A stretch of DNA of 5,254 nt from an uncultured Collinsella sp. (GCA_902493835.1 CABURG010000123.1:1-5254), one strand, 5' to 3'; counted from the stretch's first letter, positions 1 through 5,254 are shown. Notes: a model not told the origin generated them from the letters alone. A program made the numbers and translations.

Positions 1-1206
1 CGCGGCGGCGCGTATCGCGGCTATGGTGCCACCCAGGGCCAGTTTGCCGTGGAGAGCGCCGTCAACGAGCTCGCCGACATGTTGCACATGGATCCCGCCG
101 ACCTGCGCCTTAAGAACATTGTGCGCGAGGGCGAGATCATGCCGCAGTACTACAACGAGAAGCTCAACGCCTGCGCGCTCGACCGCTGCCTGCTGCGTGC
201 GATGGACATGATCGGCTGGCGCGATAAGCCGCTGGCCGTCGACCTGGGCGACCGCGTGCGCGCCCTGGGCTGCGCGCTCACCATGCAGGGCTCGGGCATC
301 TCCAACGTGGACATCGCCGGCATCGACATGCGCCTGGAAGAGGATGGCTTCATTACCATCGGCACCGGCGCCACCGATAACGGCATGGGCGTCGACACGA
401 TCCTGGCGCAGATTGCCGCCGAGGAGCTGGGCGTGGAGAGTTCGATGATCGTAGTGCGCGGCGTTGACACCGATGTGTCGCCGTTTGACGCCGGCTCGTA
501 CGCGAGCTCGGGTACGTACGTGACGGGCCTTGCCGCCAAGAACGCCGCGACCGAGCTGCGCGAGAAGATTTGCGCCAAGGCCGCCCAGATGTGGGACGTG
601 GACGCCGCCGACGTGGTCTTCGATGGCCAGTACGTGCGCCTGTCCGACGAGCGTGCCGCGCGCGAGCAGAACCGCTACCTCACGCTGCGCGACTTCGCCA
701 ACCTGTGCGTCAAGAACATCGCGGGCGGCGACGCGCTCACCTCGCATGCCTCTGCCTGCCTGCCCGTTTCGCCTCCGCCGTTTATGGCCGGCATTGCCGA
801 GGTCGAGGTCGACAAGGCCACCGGGAAGGTGACCGTGGTGGACTACGCGGCGGCCGTCGACTGCGGCACCGTGATCAACGAGGCGCTTGCGCGCGTCCAG
901 GCCGAGGGCGGCATTGCCCAGGGTATCGGCCACGCGCTCTACGAGATCGTCGAGCACGATGATCGCGGCCACCTGCGCACCGGTAACTTTATGAGCTACA
1001 AGCTGCCCACGCGCCTGGATATCGGCAGCATTCGCGTGGCCTTTGAGCCGAGCTACGAGCCGACGGGTCCGTTTGGTGCCAAGTCGATCGGCGAGGTCGT
1101 CATCAACACGCCGCTCGCCGCCGTGGCCTCGGCCGTGGCGCACGCCACCGGCCACCAGGTTCGCTCGCTGCCGATCACGCCCGAGAAGGCCCTGCTGGGG
1201 GAGTAA
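1..1206 (+). CDS. Xanthine dehydrogenase-family molybdopterin-binding subunit, C-terminal part (5' end outside window)
   Basis: The frame is open from base 1 and ends at TAA 1204-1206, giving 401 codons, roughly the second half of a family member of about 760 residues. These molybdenum hydroxylases oxidise purines or other N-heterocycles in the cytoplasm, normally with separate or fused FAD and 2Fe-2S partners that would lie upstream. Numbering codons from the window start, visible motifs are: YRGYGATQ at 5-12, matching the FRGFG(G)PQ loop with its substrate-contacting arginine (R6); a GATDNGMG segment at 123-130, where relatives usually have GxTExGQG; SYASSGT at 166-172 beside the cofactor; GGIAQGIGHALYE near 303-315; and GAKSIGE at 359-365, whose glutamate (E365) is the catalytic base of the family. 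The SPFDAGSYASSGTYVTG stretch resembles the XdhA type, but substrate cannot be fixed from this fragment. An ATG/GTG-start reading inside the window would be an artefact of truncation. Confidence 0.93.
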   Translation, partial: RGGAYRGYGATQGQFAVESAVNELADMLHMDPADLRLKNIVREGEIMPQYYNEKLNACALDRCLLRAMDMIGWRDKPLAVDLGDRVRALGCALTMQGSGISNVDIAGIDMRLEEDGFITIGTGATDNGMGVDTILAQIAAEELGVESSMIVVRGVDTDVSPFDAGSYASSGTYVTGLAAKNAATELREKICAKAAQMWDVDAADVVFDGQYVRLSDERAAREQNRYLTLRDFANLCVKNIAGGDALTSHASACLPVSPPPFMAGIAEVEVDKATGKVTVVDYAAAVDCGTVINEALARVQAEGGIAQGIGHALYEIVEHDDRGHLRTGNFMSYKLPTRLDIGSIRVAFEPSYEPTGPFGAKSIGEVVINTPLAAVASAVAHATGHQVRSLPITPEKALLGE

Positions 1207-1235
1207 CAGGTCAGCGAACAAGTCGTAATTGGCGG

Positions 1236-1260
1236 GGCGGGGCAACTCGTCCCGCCTTTT
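1236..1260 (+). terminator. Intrinsic terminator after the molybdoenzyme gene
   Basis: GGCGGGGC (1236-1243) pairs with GTCCCGCC (1249-1256) as an 8-bp stem with one G-U pair and a five-base loop, followed directly by TTTT at 1257-1260. It lies 30 bases after the stop codon, so it should end the upstream operon and isolate it from the tRNA gene. A longer-loop alternative using G-C pairs from 1231 is also possible. Confidence 0.85.
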
Positions 1261-1318
1261 GCACTCGTGGTGAGGTCGTGAGCTTGTAAAAGGTGTGCGT
1301 GCGCTTGCCGTTCGTATC

Positions 1319-1327
1319 TGCTATCAT
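1319..1327 (+). promoter_or_regulatory. Extended -10 promoter for tRNA-Leu
   Basis: TGCTATCAT is an extended -10 element (TGn followed by TATCAT, five of six matches to TATAAT). It ends 19 bases before the mature tRNA 5' end, placing transcription start near 1334. No good -35 box is present at the usual distance, which fits a TGn-type promoter. The assignment rests on position and the -10 match only. Confidence 0.55.
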
Positions 1328-1346
1328 TCCTAGTCTGTGCGCTCAT

Positions 1347-1430
1347 GCGGGCGTGGCGGAATTGGTAGACGCGCCAGATTTAGGTTCTGGTGGGATTCCC
1401 GTGAAGGTTCGAGTCCTTTCGCCCGCACCA
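1347..1430 (+). tRNA. tRNA-Leu (anticodon UAG)
   Basis: This is a complete class II tRNA with encoded CCA. The acceptor stem is GCGGGCG (1347-1353) with CGCCCGC (1420-1426), then discriminator A1427, the expected base for leucine tRNAs, and CCA 1428-1430. The D-loop contains TTGGTAGAC. The anticodon stem CCAGA/TCTGG (1374-1378, 1386-1390) holds a TTTAGGT loop with anticodon TAG at 1381-1383. A long variable arm around 1391-1402 contains GGGATTCCC. The T-stem 1403-1407/1415-1419 encloses TTCGAGT. It decodes CUA and, by wobble with usual U34 modification, other CUN leucine codons. It has its own promoter-like box and terminator, so it appears to be a single-gene unit. Confidence 0.97.
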
Positions 1431-1436
1431 TCGCAC

Positions 1437-1466
1437 TTGCGTCGGCCCTGGCCGTCGCGACTTTTT
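1437..1466 (+). terminator. Intrinsic terminator after tRNA-Leu
   Basis: A hairpin starts seven bases past the tRNA CCA: GCGTCGGC (1439-1446) pairs with GCCGTCGC (1451-1458) with one T-T mismatch and a CCTG loop. It is extended at the base by T1438-G1459 and T1437-A1460. Five T residues follow at 1462-1466. This should end the tRNA transcript and separate it from tig. Confidence 0.8.
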
Positions 1467-1467
1467 G

Positions 1468-1497
1468 TTGCATAAAGGTACCAGCACCTCAGATAAG
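1468..1497 (+). promoter_or_regulatory. Possible tig promoter (weak)
   Basis: TTGCAT (1468-1473) and GATAAG (1492-1497) are separated by 18 bases and could act as -35 and -10 boxes, matching consensus at three and four positions. Start of transcription would be near 1504, leaving a leader of under 20 bases that still includes the ribosome binding site. Some promoter is expected here because the preceding hairpin should stop read-through, but the sequence match is poor. Confidence 0.3.
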
Positions 1498-1509
1498 CTG
1501 GGCAGTATG

Positions 1510-1515
1510 AGGAGG
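1510..1515 (+). promoter_or_regulatory. Ribosome binding site deciding the tig start
   Basis: AGGAGG is a perfect Shine-Dalgarno core. It is six bases before TTG 1522 and three before GTG 1519. Because it lies inside the frame, the in-frame ATG at 1507 and TTG at 1465 are unlikely starts. Confidence 0.75.
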
Positions 1516-1521
1516 AACGTG

Positions 1522-2820
1522 TTGAACATCACCGCTTCTGACGTCAAGGACGCCAAGCTCACCGCTACGGTCACCATCCCGGCCGCCGACGTCGACGCCG
1601 CGATCAAGAAGGCTTACAAGGACACCGCCAAGAAGTACCGCTTCCCGGGCTTCCGTGCCGGCAAGGCCCCCCGTCCGGTCATCGACTCCGCTCTTGGCGC
1701 CGAGGCTACCCTCGCGCAGGCCACCAACGACCTGATCGCCGCCAACGAGCCCGCCGTCCTCAACGAGCTGGACATCGTCCCCACCAAGAACGGTGACTAC
1801 AAGGAGCTCGACCTCGCCAAGGATCACGAGGACTACACCTACACCGCCGAGTTCTCCCTGCGTCCCGCCGCCGAGCTCTCCTCCTTCGACGCTGTCGAGA
1901 TCGAGATGCCCCCTGCGGAGGTCACCGAGTCCGAGATCAACAACCAGGTCGAGATGCTCCTCAACTACCGTGCCACCTTCGAGGACGACGAGGGTCGCGC
2001 CGTCGAGGCCGAGGACTACGTCACCGTCGACCTCAAGGCCGTCGAGAACGCCGACAACTTTGCCGCCGAGGGCCGTATGCTCATCGCCGGTAGCGACAGC
2101 AACCCCAAGGAGTTCAACGAGGCCCTGATCGGCGCTAACGTTGACGACGTCAAGACCGTCACCTGGACCGACGAGGTCGAGGAGGGCGAGGAGGCCGAGA
2201 CCCACACCGTCGAGGTCACCGTCAAGGGCATCAAGGTCCGCAACACCCCCGAGCTCACCGACGAGCTCGTCAAGTCCGACTTTGGCTTCGACAGCATCGA
2301 GGCCATGCGCGACGCCATCAAGCTCGAGATCGAGCAGGACAAGGCTTCCCGCCTCCCGGCCGAGAAGGAGAACCGTTGCGTCTCCGCTCTCGCCGAGCGC
2401 CTGCAGCTCGACGAGATGGATGCCGACTACGAGCAGTCCGTCTTTGAGGAGCTTGGCCAGAACTTCCTGTCCAACCTCGCTGCCCGCGGCATGACGCTGG
2501 ACACCTGGCTGCCCGCTTCCGGTCTGACCATGGAGCAGTTCATCGGCGACCTGCACAAGCAGGCCAACGACGTTGCCCGTGAGTCCCTGGCTTTGGACGC
2601 CCTCGCCCGTGAGCTCAAGATCGAGGTCACCGAGGACGACATCAACGCCGAGTTCGAGAAGGCCGGCGTCAAGGACGTCGAGGCTTCCAAGGCCGAGTTC
2701 ATCGCCGATGGCCGCATGCCTGCCGTTCGCGAGTCCATCCGTCGCTCCAAGGCCGTCGACCACCTGGTCGAGAACGCCAAGGTGACCGAGGTCGACGAGA
2801 CCGCCAAGGACGCCGAGTAA
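1522..2820 (+). CDS. tig: Trigger factor (ribosome-associated chaperone)
   Basis: The product is 432 residues, the family's usual size, and works as a chaperone for nascent chains at the ribosomal exit tunnel. The N-terminal ribosome-binding domain carries GFRAGKAP at residues 43-50. From family knowledge, the E. coli GFRKGK signature sits at the same residue number, which supports the TTG 1522 start; GTG 1519 would add one residue and cannot be excluded. Residues about 164-241 are the FKBP-like insertion, entered at EDYVTVDL and left at the conserved NTPELTDE segment. The helical C-terminal arms follow and end in an acidic tail. The FKBP part is diverged: the usual IPGFE element aligns with PKEFNEAL, so prolyl isomerase activity is doubtful. 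Codon use is strongly C-ending (GAC, GCC, ACC, CTC, GTC), as expected for a highly expressed gene. It lies just upstream of clpP-clpX, a conserved arrangement. Confidence 0.96.
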   Translation: MNITASDVKDAKLTATVTIPAADVDAAIKKAYKDTAKKYRFPGFRAGKAPRPVIDSALGAEATLAQATNDLIAANEPAVLNELDIVPTKNGDYKELDLAKDHEDYTYTAEFSLRPAAELSSFDAVEIEMPPAEVTESEINNQVEMLLNYRATFEDDEGRAVEAEDYVTVDLKAVENADNFAAEGRMLIAGSDSNPKEFNEALIGANVDDVKTVTWTDEVEEGEEAETHTVEVTVKGIKVRNTPELTDELVKSDFGFDSIEAMRDAIKLEIEQDKASRLPAEKENRCVSALAERLQLDEMDADYEQSVFEELGQNFLSNLAARGMTLDTWLPASGLTMEQFIGDLHKQANDVARESLALDALARELKIEVTEDDINAEFEKAGVKDVEASKAEFIADGRMPAVRESIRRSKAVDHLVENAKVTEVDETAKDAE

Positions 2821-2872
2821 TTCTCGCCACCTTGCCCGCGAGCGCATGCGTGCGCCCGTGATGGGGTAAAGT

Positions 2873-2878
2873 TATACA
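2873..2878 (+). promoter_or_regulatory. Candidate -10 box for clpPX
   Basis: TATACA in the AT-rich patch GTAAAGTTATACACC matches TATAAT at four positions. It is the best -10 candidate in the tig-clpP gap. No convincing -35 is seen 16-18 bases upstream, where the sequence is GC-rich. If used, transcription would begin near 2885 and give clpP a leader of roughly 100 bases containing the hairpin at 2897-2937. Confidence 0.3.
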
Positions 2879-2891
2879 CCGGTTATCCGGT
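2878..2891. repeat. Short inverted repeat at the putative clpP start site
   Basis: ACCGGTTATCCGGT is a perfect 5-bp dyad with a TTAT centre. It abuts the candidate -10 box and covers the predicted transcription start, a position typical of repressor operators. It does not match the CIRCE, HAIR or CtsR sites known to control clp genes. Its function is unproven. Confidence 0.35.
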
Positions 2892-2896
2892 TGCTT

Positions 2897-2937
2897 CGTA
2901 CGGTGCCAGCCAATGCATAGCATGCGGGCACCGTACG
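2897..2937 (+). terminator. Long hairpin between tig and clpP (terminator or leader structure)
   Basis: CGTACGGTGCC (2897-2907) and GGCACCGTACG (2927-2937) pair perfectly over 11 bp. The 19-base interior can fold further: G2909-C2910 with G2924-C2925, then AATG-side ATGC (2913-2916) with GCAT (2920-2923) around an ATA loop. The downstream tract is only TTTA followed by TCTAG, weak for an intrinsic terminator. It lies 76 bases past the tig stop and 46 before the clpP start. It may partly terminate tig or act as a stabilising or attenuating element in the clpP leader. Confidence 0.6.
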
Positions 2938-2947
2938 TTTATCTAGA

Positions 2948-2958
2948 ACCAATTTGGT
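2948..2958. repeat. Short dyad ACCAATTTGGT upstream of clpP
   Basis: ACCAA and TTGGT flank a single T, forming an 11-base dyad 25 bases before the chosen clpP start. It could be a small operator half-site pair or chance. No known regulator site is recognised. Confidence 0.25.
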
Positions 2959-2973
2959 CCGCAAGAGAGAAAT

Positions 2974-2977
2974 GGAG
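2974..2977 (+). promoter_or_regulatory. Ribosome binding site favouring the clpP start at 2984
   Basis: GGAG lies six bases before ATG 2984. The other in-frame ATGs at 2972 and 2978 have only purine-rich GAGAGA sequence too close or poorly matched upstream. Confidence 0.55.
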
Positions 2978-2983
2978 ATGCGT

Positions 2984-3604
2984 ATGATCGCTAAGTTCGA
3001 TTCCGCCCTCGTGCCATACGTTATCGAGCAGACGCCGCGCGGCGAGCGCAGCTACGATATCTATTCGCGCCTGCTCAACGACCGCATCATCTTCTTGGGC
3101 GAGGAGATCAACTCCGTCAGCGCCAACCTGGTCGTTGCCCAGCTGCTGCATCTTGAGAGCCAGGATGCCGAGAAGGATATCTCGCTCTACATCAATTCGC
3201 CCGGTGGCGAGGTCTACTCCGGCCTGGCGATTCTGGACACTATGAACTTCATTAAGCCGCAGGTCTCGACCATCTGCGTCGGTATGGCCGCGTCCATGGC
3301 CGCCGTGCTGCTTTCGGCCGGCGCTAAGGGCAAGCGCTTCTGCCTGCCGCACTCCAAGGTCATGATTCACCAGCCCAGTGGCGGTGCCCAGGGTCAGCAG
3401 ACCGAGATCGAGATCGTTGCCGAGGAGATTAAGAAGACTCGCCGCGAGCTCAACCAGATTCTGTCCGACGCCTCGGGCCAGCCCATCGAGAAGGTCCAGG
3501 CCGATACCGAGCGCGATAACTACTTGACCGCTGCCGAGGCCCTCGACTACGGCCTGATTGACCGTATCGTCACCTCGCGCGATCTCGCCGCGAAGGACGC
3601 CTAG
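2984..3604 (+). CDS. clpP: ATP-dependent Clp protease proteolytic subunit
   Basis: The product is 206 residues, close to the 207 of E. coli ClpP. It is a cytoplasmic serine peptidase that assembles into a double-heptamer chamber and degrades proteins delivered by ClpX or other Clp ATPases. The catalytic triad is visible: S104 in GMAASM, H129 in MIHQP and D178 in ERDNY. Its spacing of 25 and 49 residues equals that of E. coli S97/H122/D171. The N-terminal ALVPYVIEQTPRGERS begins at residue 8, where mature E. coli ClpP starts, so a seven-residue propeptide is possible. NSPGGEVYSG near residues 73-82 is the conserved oxyanion-loop region. In-frame ATGs at 2972 and 2978 could extend the start slightly. 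The stop TAG is one base before clpX, so the two genes are almost certainly one operon and may be translationally coupled. Confidence 0.97.
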   Translation: MIAKFDSALVPYVIEQTPRGERSYDIYSRLLNDRIIFLGEEINSVSANLVVAQLLHLESQDAEKDISLYINSPGGEVYSGLAILDTMNFIKPQVSTICVGMAASMAAVLLSAGAKGKRFCLPHSKVMIHQPSGGAQGQQTEIEIVAEEIKKTRRELNQILSDASGQPIEKVQADTERDNYLTAAEALDYGLIDRIVTSRDLAAKDA

Positions 3605-3605
3605 G

Positions 3606-5012
3606 ATGGCAGGTAACATGCAGGACAACTTTGACGAGAACGGCAACCCCATCCGCTGCTCCTTCTGCGGAAAAGAGCAGGGCCAGGTCCGTCGTCTCGT
3701 AAAGGGCCCGACCAACATCTTTATCTGTGACGAGTGCGTCGCCGCCTGTTCCGAGATTCTGGAGGAGTCGCTGGCTTCGGACTTTATGGATGCTGCCCGC
3801 AACGGCAAGCTGCCGGGCTTCCTCAACGACCATGGCCAGGCTGCATCCCAGCCCGCCGTGGACCCCGAGGCCGAGGGCTTTGAGCTCGAGGGCGACCGTC
3901 AGGTCATCACGCACGTGCCGACGCCGCACGAGATCTATGACGAGCTTTCGGCCTATGTTATGGGTCAAGAGGACGCTAAGCGTGCCATGTCGGTTGCCGT
4001 GTACAACCACTACCGCCGCGTGATTGAGGGTGGCGCTGCGCTTTCGGCCTTTGACGACGGCTTGGACTCGCAGCTCGACGACGATATGGACGAGGTAGAG
4101 CTCGCCAAGTCCAACATCCTGCTGCTCGGTCCCACCGGTACCGGCAAGACCCTGTTGGCTCAGACGCTCGCGCGCATCCTCGAGGTGCCGTTTGCCATCG
4201 CCGATGCCACCGCGCTTACCGAGGCCGGCTACGTGGGCGAGGACGTGGAGAACATCTTGCTCAAGCTCATCAACGCTGCCGATGGCGATATCGAGCGCGC
4301 GCAGGTTGGCATTATCTACGTGGACGAGATCGACAAGATCGCCCGCAAGGCCGAGAACCTCTCCATTACCCGCGATGTTTCGGGCGAGGGCGTTCAGCAG
4401 GCGCTGCTTAAGATTCTTGAGGGTACGGTGGCCAGCGTTCCGCCCACCGGCGGCCGCAAACATCCCCAGCAGGAGCTGCTACAGATCGACACGACCAACA
4501 TCTTGTTTATCTGCGGCGGTGCCTTTGTGGGCCTGGACAAGATCATCGCCGATCGCGTGGGCAACAAGGGCGTGGGCTTTAACTCCGAGATCGCCGGCCC
4601 CACCTCGGTCGACGAGAACGACCTGCTGCGTCAGGTGCTCCCGCAGGACCTCAACGCCTTTGGCATGATCCCCGAGTTTGTGGGACGTACGCCTGTCGTT
4701 ACTCAGACGCAGGCGCTCGACGAGGATGACCTGGTGTCGATCCTGACCGAGCCCAAGAACGCCGTGGTGCGTCAATACCGTAAGATGTTCCAGCTCGAGG
4801 ACGTTGAGCTTGAGTTTGAGGACGCCGCCCTGCACGAGATCGCCCGCATGGCGCTCGCCCGGAAGACCGGCGCCCGCGGCCTGCGCTCCATCTGCGAGGA
4901 CGTGCTGCAGCAGACGATGTTCGACCTCCCCAGCGAGGAGGGTGTTTCCAAGGTCGTTGTGACCGAAGCCTCCGTAAAGGGCGAAGAGCAGCCCCAGCGC
5001 ATCTACGGGTAA
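3606..5012 (+). CDS. clpX: ATP-dependent Clp protease ATP-binding subunit ClpX
   Basis: This 468-residue AAA+ unfoldase recognises, unfolds and threads substrates into ClpP. The N-terminal zinc-binding dimerisation domain has cysteines 18, 21, 41 and 44 (CX2C-X19-CX2C). A linker of about 55 residues leads to PTPHEI at 105. The ATPase core shows Walker A GPTGTGKT (175-182), pore loop GYVG (208-211), Walker B IIYVDE (236-241), RKH loop (284-286), a VGF variant of the ClpP-docking IGF tripeptide (323-325), the arginine finger R361 in EFVGRTPVV and sensor 2 GARGLR (422-427). It is about 44 residues longer than E. coli ClpX because of the linker and an acidic insert at about 142-163 before Walker A. 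ATG 3606 is chosen because AAGGA (3593-3597) sits eight bases upstream inside clpP; ATG 3618 is an alternative start. Confidence 0.97.
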   Translation: MAGNMQDNFDENGNPIRCSFCGKEQGQVRRLVKGPTNIFICDECVAACSEILEESLASDFMDAARNGKLPGFLNDHGQAASQPAVDPEAEGFELEGDRQVITHVPTPHEIYDELSAYVMGQEDAKRAMSVAVYNHYRRVIEGGAALSAFDDGLDSQLDDDMDEVELAKSNILLLGPTGTGKTLLAQTLARILEVPFAIADATALTEAGYVGEDVENILLKLINAADGDIERAQVGIIYVDEIDKIARKAENLSITRDVSGEGVQQALLKILEGTVASVPPTGGRKHPQQELLQIDTTNILFICGGAFVGLDKIIADRVGNKGVGFNSEIAGPTSVDENDLLRQVLPQDLNAFGMIPEFVGRTPVVTQTQALDEDDLVSILTEPKNAVVRQYRKMFQLEDVELEFEDAALHEIARMALARKTGARGLRSICEDVLQQTMFDLPSEEGVSKVVVTEASVKGEEQPQRIYG

Positions 5013-5033
5013 ACCAGCCAAAAACGTACTTGC

Positions 5034-5070
5034 AAATAGCCTCCGATCATTCGCGGTCGGAGGCTATTTT
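5034..5070 (+). terminator. Strong intrinsic terminator after clpX
   Basis: AAATAGCCTCCGA (5034-5046) pairs perfectly with TCGGAGGCTATTT (5057-5069), a 13-bp stem with a 10-base loop. The T-run at 5067-5070 leads into ATATATA. It lies 22 bases after the clpX stop and should end the clpP-clpX transcript. On the minus strand the stem is followed by only a short TTT, so it may work weakly in that direction. Confidence 0.92.
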
Positions 5071-5113
5071 ATATATACGCAATAACCCTAACTACCTGTG
5101 TTATTCTGTGTGT

Positions 5114-5142
5114 TTGTTTAAGCCTCAGCGAAGTCATATCAG
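5114..5142 (+). promoter_or_regulatory. Promoter-like pair downstream of clpX
   Basis: TTGTTT (5114-5119) and TATCAG (5137-5142) are separated by exactly 17 bases, matching consensus at three and four positions. The surrounding stretch after the clpX terminator is AT-richer than the genes, as promoters here tend to be. It would drive rightward transcription through the hairpin at 5206-5230 toward a gene beyond the window. An alternative -10 is TGTTATTCT at 5099-5107. Support is weak. Confidence 0.25.
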
Positions 5143-5253
5143 ACTGAAGTAATCGATACCTAAGGGGAGGAATGTAGGCCCGATTTTCGTAGATTCCGCA
5201 CGAGCCGAAGACCACTTAATGTGGTCTTCGAGCGAGCCCAGGACCTGACCGAG
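5134..5253 (-). CDS. Possible C-terminal end of an unidentified minus-strand gene (partial, uncertain)
   Basis: On the minus strand a frame is open from the window edge to TGA at 5136-5134, giving 39 codons. It reads LGQVLGSLEDH at first and includes ESTKIGPTFLP later. I do not recognise the protein. The first 19 or so codons mostly end in G or C like real genes here, while the distal half (for example AAA, ACA, TTA, ATA) does not. This could be a gene end convergent with clpX, with the strong hairpin at 5034-5069 between them. Against it, 39 codons can be open by chance in GC-rich DNA, and the frame is crossed by a perfect hairpin more typical of non-coding DNA. No plus-strand frame in the same stretch is convincing: GGAGGAATG at 5167-5175 is followed at once by the stop TAG overlapping it. 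Confidence 0.25.
   Translation of the reverse strand, partial: LGQVLGSLEDHIKWSSARAESTKIGPTFLPLGIDYFSLI
5206..5230. repeat. Perfect 10-bp hairpin near the right edge
   Basis: CGAAGACCAC (5206-5215) and GTGGTCTTCG (5221-5230) pair perfectly around a TTAAT loop. No T-run follows on either strand, so it is not a standard terminator. A second weaker pairing lies just upstream: GGAAT (5169-5173) with ATTCC (5193-5197), enclosing CGA/TCG at 5181-5189. Together these suggest a structured RNA leader, a small RNA or an extragenic repeat, but no known RNA family is recognised. Confidence 0.45.
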
Positions 5254-5254
5254 C

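Noticed and set aside
1293..1475. A 60-codon plus-strand frame across the tRNA
   Set aside because: It runs through the complete tRNA-Leu gene and its terminator, so it cannot be a real coding region.
1465..1521. An extended trigger factor start at TTG 1465 or ATG 1507
   Set aside because: The extension would begin inside the tRNA terminator T-run or put the AGGAGG ribosome binding site inside the coding region, and the GFRxGK signature numbering fits the start at 1522.
1489..2847. A 452-codon minus-strand frame opposite tig
   Set aside because: It is the mirror of C-ending tig codons, giving a sequence made largely of Leu, Val, Gly and Asp. Tig itself is unmistakable on the plus strand.
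2842..2855. GCGCATGCGTGCGC inverted repeat just after tig as a terminator
   Set aside because: The stem is only 5 bp with a TGCG loop and no T-run follows. It is probably chance pairing in GC-rich sequence.
2939..4463. Long minus-strand frames opposite clpP and clpX (2939-3826, 3570-4463)
   Set aside because: They are low-complexity shadows of GC-biased genes, with no recognisable motif, and lie opposite well-identified proteins.
5167..5177. GGAGG followed by ATG as the start of a new plus-strand gene
   Set aside because: The ATG at 5172-5174 is followed directly by the stop codon TAG (5175-5177), and no nearby in-frame start gives an open frame.
1..5254. Mobile element, CRISPR array, phage or defence system
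   Set aside because: I saw no transposase, integrase, long terminal repeats, direct-repeat array or toxin-antitoxin-like pair. The window is housekeeping chromosome.

Overview
The window looks like ordinary chromosome from a high-GC actinobacterium, most likely of the class Coriobacteriia and close to Collinsella. This is inferred from strong G/C preference at third codon positions, the character of the protein sequences and the tig-clpP-clpX gene order. No database comparison was possible.

Layout, left to right: the last 401 codons of a xanthine dehydrogenase-family molybdopterin-binding subunit (1-1206, start outside the window); an intrinsic terminator (1236-1260); an extended -10 promoter followed by a complete tRNA-Leu with anticodon UAG (1347-1430) and its own terminator (1437-1466); tig, encoding trigger factor (1522-2820); a 163-base gap with a promoter-like box, two short dyads and a long hairpin; clpP (2984-3604) and clpX (3606-5012), separated by one base; a strong terminator (5034-5070); and a right-hand edge of about 180 bases without an assignable gene. 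That edge is AT-richer at first and contains a perfect 10-bp hairpin and an open reading frame on the minus strand running off the window end.

Tig, ClpP and ClpX form a conserved protein-quality-control neighbourhood. Trigger factor meets nascent chains at the ribosome. ClpX unfolds substrates with ATP and feeds them to the ClpP serine protease chamber. All catalytic and nucleotide-binding signatures of ClpP and ClpX are present, so the protease should be functional. The Tig FKBP-like domain is strongly diverged. The molybdoenzyme fragment at the left is separate in function and in transcription.

I found no mobile element, CRISPR array or convincing new system. The points most worth a second look are the clpP leader structure and the unexplained right edge.
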